Shown one piece after another: positions 59,799 to 64,000 of a stretch of 64,000 nucleotides of DNA (its first letter is position 1; every line of letters starts with the position of its first letter). This DNA is from Paenibacillus amylolyticus (GTDB lineage: Bacteria > Bacillota > Bacilli > Paenibacillales > Paenibacillaceae), in NCBI RefSeq assembly GCF_003719335.1, contig NZ_RIAS01000013.1, forward strand, positions 1 through 64,000. Reading direction: 5' to 3'. The translations under genes were made by a program, and so were the position numbers. The notes under the pieces were generated by a model. That model saw nothing but the letters and a program-made list of their open reading frames with translations. It made no database searches and was not told the origin of the DNA.

Positions 59799-61100
59799 GT
59801 GGTGGTTCAATGGACACAAGCAGATGATGAAATGGCAAAACAAAGTGAGAATGTCCTCACTCGATTAAATGAACAGGGTTTTGAGGCCTATTGGGTTGGC
59901 GGGTGTGTTCGGGATGAAATGCTGGGGCGTGCCGTGGACGACATGGACATTACGACCTCTGCTTCTCCCGAGCAAGTTATGGCTCTCTTTGATGATTGTA
60001 TTCCTACGGGATTACAGCACGGGACTGTGACGGTTCGCTCTGGCGGCTATTACTTTGAAGTGACGACCTTTCGGACGGAGTCGGAATATCAGGATAATCG
60101 CAGACCTGCAGCAGTGCAGTTTGTTCAGGATATCAAGGAAGATTTAGAGCGGCGGGATTTCACCATGAATGCTCTTGCAATGGATGTAAAGGGAGCTATA
60201 GTTGACCCTTTTGGCGGACAAGTTGATATTAAGCAAGAGCTTGTTCGTTGTGTAGGCCGGGCGGTTGAGCGTTTTGGTGAGGATGCTTTGCGTATGTTGC
60301 GTTGTGTTCGGTTCGCTTCCGTCTTTAATTTCAGGATTGCGTATAATACCTGGAAGGGACTCGTTGATCAACGGGAACTGCTTCGGCATATTGCTATGGA
60401 ACGGGTTCGTACCGAGATGGTAAAAATGATGGCAGGTCCTCATCCGCTCAAGGGATTGGAATTATTATTTCGCAGCCGGGCGCTAGAGTATGTCAAAGCA
60501 CCAGTGGATTCTTCCAGGTTTAATAAAGATTTGTTAACTGGCTTGCACCATTTGGCAGGAGAACATGTGCTGCTTCGATGGTCATGTGTGTTGCTGGCTG
60601 GTGGATATAACCGGGAAGAAGCAGACAAGTTATTGCGGCTGTGGACATTTTCCAATGAACAACGTGTTCGAATTACGGGTGTACTTCAGATGGAGCAACT
60701 GGTGTCCGATTTTGTGGAGCAGTGTGAAGATGATAAGGGGCTACGTGAAAACTGGATTTTGTCCGTACTCCATTGTGGTGCTCAGGCTGCTAACGACTGG
60801 CTGTTGTTGCAAGAGCAATTGCCGACACAGTGGCGTAAAGGTACTGAACAGACGCATGATCGACTCCTTAAAGTTCAAACTCTCGCGGCAGACTGGAGTC
60901 GATCCATGCCAGTCCACGCAATAAAAGAACTCGAAATCACCGGTGAACAGGTGTTGCAATTAGTGGAGCGCAAAGGTGGACCTTGGCTCGGGCAACTCAT
61001 GAAACATCTGCTCAGGGAAACGGCGATTGGAAATATAATGAATCAGTATGAAACACTATGTGCTGAAGTGAAACGGGTGGCTGCGAATGACCAAGCATGA
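59799..61100 (+). CDS. cca: CCA tRNA nucleotidyltransferase
   Basis: 433 residues. Class II CCA-adding enzyme: YWVGGCVRDEMLGRAVDDMDI (GG and DxD catalytic motifs), RRDFTMNALAMD, and the RNA-binding helices with EDALRMLRCVRFAS. It adds or repairs the 3' CCA of tRNAs. Start is GTG 59799 (GTG 59802 also possible) after AGAAGAGGTG. Overlaps birA by 14 bp. Confidence 0.95.
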   Translation: MVVQWTQADDEMAKQSENVLTRLNEQGFEAYWVGGCVRDEMLGRAVDDMDITTSASPEQVMALFDDCIPTGLQHGTVTVRSGGYYFEVTTFRTESEYQDNRRPAAVQFVQDIKEDLERRDFTMNALAMDVKGAIVDPFGGQVDIKQELVRCVGRAVERFGEDALRMLRCVRFASVFNFRIAYNTWKGLVDQRELLRHIAMERVRTEMVKMMAGPHPLKGLELLFRSRALEYVKAPVDSSRFNKDLLTGLHHLAGEHVLLRWSCVLLAGGYNREEADKLLRLWTFSNEQRVRITGVLQMEQLVSDFVEQCEDDKGLRENWILSVLHCGAQAANDWLLLQEQLPTQWRKGTEQTHDRLLKVQTLAADWSRSMPVHAIKELEITGEQVLQLVERKGGPWLGQLMKHLLRETAIGNIMNQYETLCAEVKRVAANDQA

Positions 61101-62064
61101 GGACTTATTACATATGTTACTTCATGCTGACGGAAAGTTTGTGTCGGGCGAGGAGATTAGCCGGCAACTGTCCATCAGCCGAACCGCGGTATGGAAACAT
61201 GTAAATAAATTACGGGATATGGGGTATGAGTTTGAAGCCGTTTCCCGTAAAGGATACCGCCTGGTCACCAGGCCGGAAAGTATTGATGAGACAGCTCTCC
61301 AACTCGCACTGAAGACTACGACATTTGGCCGTAAAGCGATCATGCTGTCCTCAACGTCTTCTACACAGGCGGATGTTCTTAAGCTGGCAGAAGAGGGCGA
61401 GAGTGAGGGTGCGGTGGTCTTCGCAGAAGAACAGACGGGGGGAAGGGGGCGTTTCGGCCGCAAGTGGTTCTCTCCTCCGGGAAAAGGGATTTGGATGAGC
61501 GTGCTGCTACGCCCCGAATTACCGTTGAACCATACGCCCCAGCTTACCCTTATGACGGGTGTAGCTGTATGTCGAGCGATTCGAGCATTTACTGGTGCAG
61601 AGGCTGGCATTAAATGGCCGAATGACTTGTTGATTAATGACCGTAAGATATGTGGCATTTTACTTGAATCTGCGGTGGAGGACCATGAGGTTCGCTATTG
61701 CATTGCCGGTATTGGTGTGGATGTAAACTTTGATCTTCAGGACTACCCGAAAGATTTGCAACAGATTGCCACCTCGATTCAGATTGAAACAGGGCAAGCT
61801 ATTGATCGGACGGGGCTGGCAGCCGCTATTTTGACGGAAATGGAACATCTTTATTTTTTATATCAAAAAGAGGGATTTGGAGTTATTTCTACACTCTGGG
61901 AAGCATTGTCCGTTTCGTTAAATCGACAGGTTACTGTTACGAATCCTCAAGGTGTAATTGAAGGAACTGCTGTAGGGCTGGACTATTCGGGAGCACTGGT
62001 GGTTGAGACGCAGGATGGGGCACGAGAACTGATCATATCTGGCGAAGTGACTTGGAAAAGCTGA
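61087..62064 (+). CDS. birA: Biotin-[acetyl-CoA-carboxylase] ligase / biotin repressor
   Basis: 325 residues. An N-terminal winged helix-turn-helix (QLSISRTAVWKHVNKLRDMG, about 24-43) makes it the bifunctional type that also represses biotin genes. Catalytic block GGRGRFGRKWFSPPGKGIW (biotin and ATP), GIKWPNDLLINDRKICGIL, and a C-terminal SH3-like domain. ATG 61087 lies inside cca. Followed by a 350-bp gap to panB. Confidence 0.95.
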   Translation: MTKHEDLLHMLLHADGKFVSGEEISRQLSISRTAVWKHVNKLRDMGYEFEAVSRKGYRLVTRPESIDETALQLALKTTTFGRKAIMLSSTSSTQADVLKLAEEGESEGAVVFAEEQTGGRGRFGRKWFSPPGKGIWMSVLLRPELPLNHTPQLTLMTGVAVCRAIRAFTGAEAGIKWPNDLLINDRKICGILLESAVEDHEVRYCIAGIGVDVNFDLQDYPKDLQQIATSIQIETGQAIDRTGLAAAILTEMEHLYFLYQKEGFGVISTLWEALSVSLNRQVTVTNPQGVIEGTAVGLDYSGALVVETQDGARELIISGEVTWKS

Positions 62065-62104
62065 TGTTTTGTCGAATTTTCTTGGATCATCTCGAACATA
62101 ATAC

Positions 62105-62133
62105 GTGAACTTTGAGTAGAACTTTGGTATACT
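62105..62133 (+). promoter_or_regulatory. Promoter of the panB leader
   Basis: GTGAAC (62105-62110), 17-nt spacer, TATACT (62128-62133) preceded by TGG (extended -10). Confidence 0.6.
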
Positions 62134-62139
62134 GTTTTC

Positions 62140-62380
62140 GTGAGGCGGTATCGGGCTGTAATGACCGAGCTGCACTCCGATGAGCAGTAACCTTTGTTCT
62201 GCTTGATGCGTTATACGCAGGCAAGTAGGACAGCATTAGCAAGGAAATAATGGAATAAGGACAATGTGTTGTTGGATTCTGCTCTGAGCCGAAGAGGACC
62301 GAGACAGAAGGGACGATCGCAAGTGACTCTTTTTTGACTTTTCGGGACTTTTTAGTGGAAAACTAAAAGGTTTTTTTGTT
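62140..62380 (+). promoter_or_regulatory. Structured leader with terminator upstream of panB (candidate riboswitch or attenuator)
   Basis: About 240 nt from the likely start to an intrinsic terminator. One clear hairpin is TCTGCTTG / CAAGTAGGA enclosing TGCG / CGCA (about 62197-62231). A second has TTCTG / CAGAA around a GC-containing inner stem (about 62276-62309). I see no T-box core sequence. The known pan RNA motif, found upstream of panB/panC genes in Bacillota, is one candidate identity, unproven here. Confidence 0.5.
62348..62377 (+). terminator. Intrinsic terminator in the panB leader
   Basis: CTTTTTAGT (62348-62356) pairs with ACTAAAAGG (62362-62370) around GGAAA, then seven T. It lies 40 bp before panB, so it is an attenuator or ends birA transcripts. 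Confidence 0.8.
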
Positions 62381-62416
62381 GCGTTTAATTGAAAAGGTGA
62401 GAGGGGCACAAGACAA

Positions 62417-63289
62417 ATGGCAAACAAACAAGCATTAAACATCGTGAAAATGAAAAAATACAAGCAGGATGGCATTCCGCTTAGTATGATTACAGCTTAT
62501 GACTATCCGACTGCTCTGCTCGCAGAAGAAGCCGGCATTGACATGATTTTGGTGGGCGACTCTTTGGGGAATGTTGTCCTTGGTTATAACTCAACTTTGC
62601 CAGTTACGATTGATGATATGGTCTATCACACTCGTTCGGTTGTGCGTGGTGCGGAACACACGTTTATCGTTGCAGATATGCCTTTTATGACGTATCACGG
62701 CAGCATCGATGAAACATTGAAAGGTGTTCGCCGATTGATGCAGGAAGGTCATGCCCAAGCGGTCAAAATGGAAGGCGGCGTTGAAATCGCGGAGACAGTC
62801 AAGGCTGTTGTGCAAGCAGGTGTGCCTGTACTCGGGCATATTGGATTGACACCACAATCGGTGAATCAGATCGGTGGTTACCGGATTCAAGGCAAGGATG
62901 CAGCAGATGCCAAACGTCTGATGGATGAAGCCAAAGCGCTTGAAGCCGCAGGGGCCTTTGGCATCGTGCTCGAACTCGTGACGGAAGAAGTGGCCGAAGC
63001 AATCTCGAAAGAACTGTCGATCCCGACCATTGGCATTGGAGCAGGACGGGGGTGTGACGGTCAAGTGCTCGTTTTCCATGATGTGGTTCAATATGCTTCA
63101 CCATACACACCTAAACGATTTGTCAAAACCTATGGTGATGTAGGAAGTGTAATTCGCAGCAGTATTGAAACGTATGTAAAAGAAGTGAAGGATCGCTCCT
63201 TCCCGGCTGAAGAGCATGTCTTCAGTGCAGCAGATGGTGTGCTGGATGGATTGTATGGACAACGCAAAGAAAAGGTGGAAATTCGCTGA
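62417..63289 (+). CDS. panB: 3-methyl-2-oxobutanoate hydroxymethyltransferase
   Basis: 290 residues, TIM barrel. First step of pantothenate synthesis: ketoisovalerate to ketopantoate with methylene-tetrahydrofolate. SMITAYDYPTALLAEEAG, DMILVGDSLGNVVLGY (metal Asp), VKMEGG, GHIGLTPQSV and IGIGAGRGCDGQVLV are conserved. The start ATG 62417 has GAGAGGGG upstream. It shares one base with panC (TGATG). Confidence 0.97.
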   Translation: MANKQALNIVKMKKYKQDGIPLSMITAYDYPTALLAEEAGIDMILVGDSLGNVVLGYNSTLPVTIDDMVYHTRSVVRGAEHTFIVADMPFMTYHGSIDETLKGVRRLMQEGHAQAVKMEGGVEIAETVKAVVQAGVPVLGHIGLTPQSVNQIGGYRIQGKDAADAKRLMDEAKALEAAGAFGIVLELVTEEVAEAISKELSIPTIGIGAGRGCDGQVLVFHDVVQYASPYTPKRFVKTYGDVGSVIRSSIETYVKEVKDRSFPAEEHVFSAADGVLDGLYGQRKEKVEIR

Positions 63290-64000
63290 TGAAAGTCATA
63301 CGCACGATCACAGAGTTAAGACAGGAAATAAGCCTGATGCGAAAAAAACAAGCGATCCATTCCGAAGAAACGATCGTTGGACTGGTTCCCACCATGGGAT
63401 ACCTTCATCAAGGCCATGCCAGCCTGATGAAAGCAGCGAGAGAACAGAGCCACATCGTTGTTCTAAGCATCTTTGTTAACCCGATCCAGTTTGGCCCGAA
63501 TGAAGATTTTGAAAGTTATCCGCGGGATGAACAACGTGACGTGGAAACGGCTCGTGCTCAAGGGGTAGATATCGTATTTATTCCCTCGGTGGATGAGATG
63601 TATCCACAGCCGACACAAACGACGATTGCTGTATCCGGGATTACAGAGCGCTTATGCGGGGCATCTCGGCCAGGGCATTTTAACGGGGTAACTACCGTAG
63701 TTTCGAAGCTGTTTAACATCGTGCAACCGCAAAAAGCTTTTTTTGGTATGAAGGATGCCCAGCAGGTGGCCGTTATTGAGCAAATGGTACATGATCTGAA
63801 TATGCCAGTGGACATTATCCCTTGTCCGATCGTTCGTGAGCAGGACGGTTTGGCGCTCAGCTCCCGTAATGTCTATTTGAGCACAGAGCTGCGTCAGGAA
63901 GCTTTGGTCTTGTCTCAGGCACTCCGTGCCGCACAGGAATCGGTTCAAGTCGGGACAACTGTTACAGCGGAGGACATTCGCCGTCTGCTTCGTGAATATA
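63289..64000 (+). CDS. panC: Pantothenate synthetase (3' end beyond the window)
   Basis: The first 237 residues are present and the frame stays open to the window end; the full enzyme is about 280-290 residues. It joins pantoate and beta-alanine with ATP. GLVPTMGYLHQGHASLM (HxGH nucleotidyl motif), VNPIQFGPNEDFESYPRD, RPGHFNGVTTVVSKLFNI, FFGMKDAQQ and ALSSRNVYLS (KMSKS-like) are all seen. Start ATG 63289 overlaps the panB stop. Confidence 0.96.
   Translation, partial: MKVIRTITELRQEISLMRKKQAIHSEETIVGLVPTMGYLHQGHASLMKAAREQSHIVVLSIFVNPIQFGPNEDFESYPRDEQRDVETARAQGVDIVFIPSVDEMYPQPTQTTIAVSGITERLCGASRPGHFNGVTTVVSKLFNIVQPQKAFFGMKDAQQVAVIEQMVHDLNMPVDIIPCPIVREQDGLALSSRNVYLSTELRQEALVLSQALRAAQESVQVGTTVTAEDIRRLLREY

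Noticed and set aside
62140..62380. T-box in front of panB
   Set aside because: The conserved AGGGTGG-type core is absent; only the serA leader has it.

Overview
The window reads as a stretch of the chromosome of an aerobic, endospore-forming Bacillota, most likely Paenibacillus. Its gene order closely follows the Bacillus subtilis block prsW-ypeB-ypfA-ypfB-cmk-plsC/rpsA-der-gpsA-yphE-yphF-spoIVA-hbs-mtrB-hepS-menG-hepT-ndk-cheR-aro-trp-hisC-tyrA-ypiF-qcrABC-ypjAB-yitT-ypjD-dapB-mgsA-bshB1-bshA-cca-birA-panBC. Spore genes, bacillithiol genes, a TRAP regulator and a T-box all fit this. The departures from the B. subtilis layout, and Paenibacillus-like protein details, argue against Bacillus itself. 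The genus is an inference; there is no rRNA in the window.

Layout. 1-0.64 kb: 3' end of a collagen-like (BclA type) spore-surface protein. 0.7-2.8 kb: serA on the minus strand behind a T-box leader. 3.1-6.4 kb: CPBP protease, small membrane protein, metallophosphoesterase, a polysaccharide deacetylase lipoprotein (minus) and a small anchored protein. 6.5-21.5 kb: mecA, prsW, zinc-ribbon, ypeB, ypfA, ypfB, cmk, plsC, rpsA, der, plsY, gpsA, spoVIF, a DUF2768 protein, a nucleotidyltransferase-like gene, a 2Fe-2S ferredoxin, yphF and spoIVA. 21.7-25.4 kb: an inserted sugar-type ABC importer. 25.6-32.4 kb: hbs, a 50-residue minus-strand gene, mtrB, hepS, menG, a UbiA-type prenyltransferase, ubiX, hepT and ndk, i.e. 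menaquinone ring and side-chain synthesis. 32.4-45 kb: cheR, then the aromatic supraoperon aroC-aroB-aroH-trpEDCFBA-hisC-tyrA. 45-50 kb: a candidate small RNA, an ECF sigma/anti-sigma pair, a histidine phosphatase, an unknown protein, a gamma-carbonic-anhydrase-like protein and an IDEAL-domain protein. 50-54.3 kb: ypiF-like, qcrABC, ypjA, ypjB. 54.4-64 kb: yitT-family, MazG-type, TPR, dapB, mgsA, bshB1, bshA, cca, birA, panB, and panC running off the end.

Regulation visible in sequence includes a T-box for serA, a textbook TRAP site (11 GAG/UAG triplets) at the 5' end of the trp transcript with its regulator gene mtrB about 10 kb upstream, sporulation-type promoters for spoIVA (sigma-E-like) and spoVIF (sigma-K-like), a probable autoregulatory ECF promoter, and many intrinsic terminators. 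Three non-coding regions stand out as possibly undescribed: a roughly 80-nt minus-strand RNA at about 45.04-45.12 kb with a perfect consensus promoter and a CU-rich loop; the unusually long (about 460 nt) trp leader with a 46-codon ORF and a possible long-range antiterminator; and a roughly 250-nt structured leader with terminator ahead of panB.

No CRISPR array, insertion sequence, rRNA or tRNA gene was seen.
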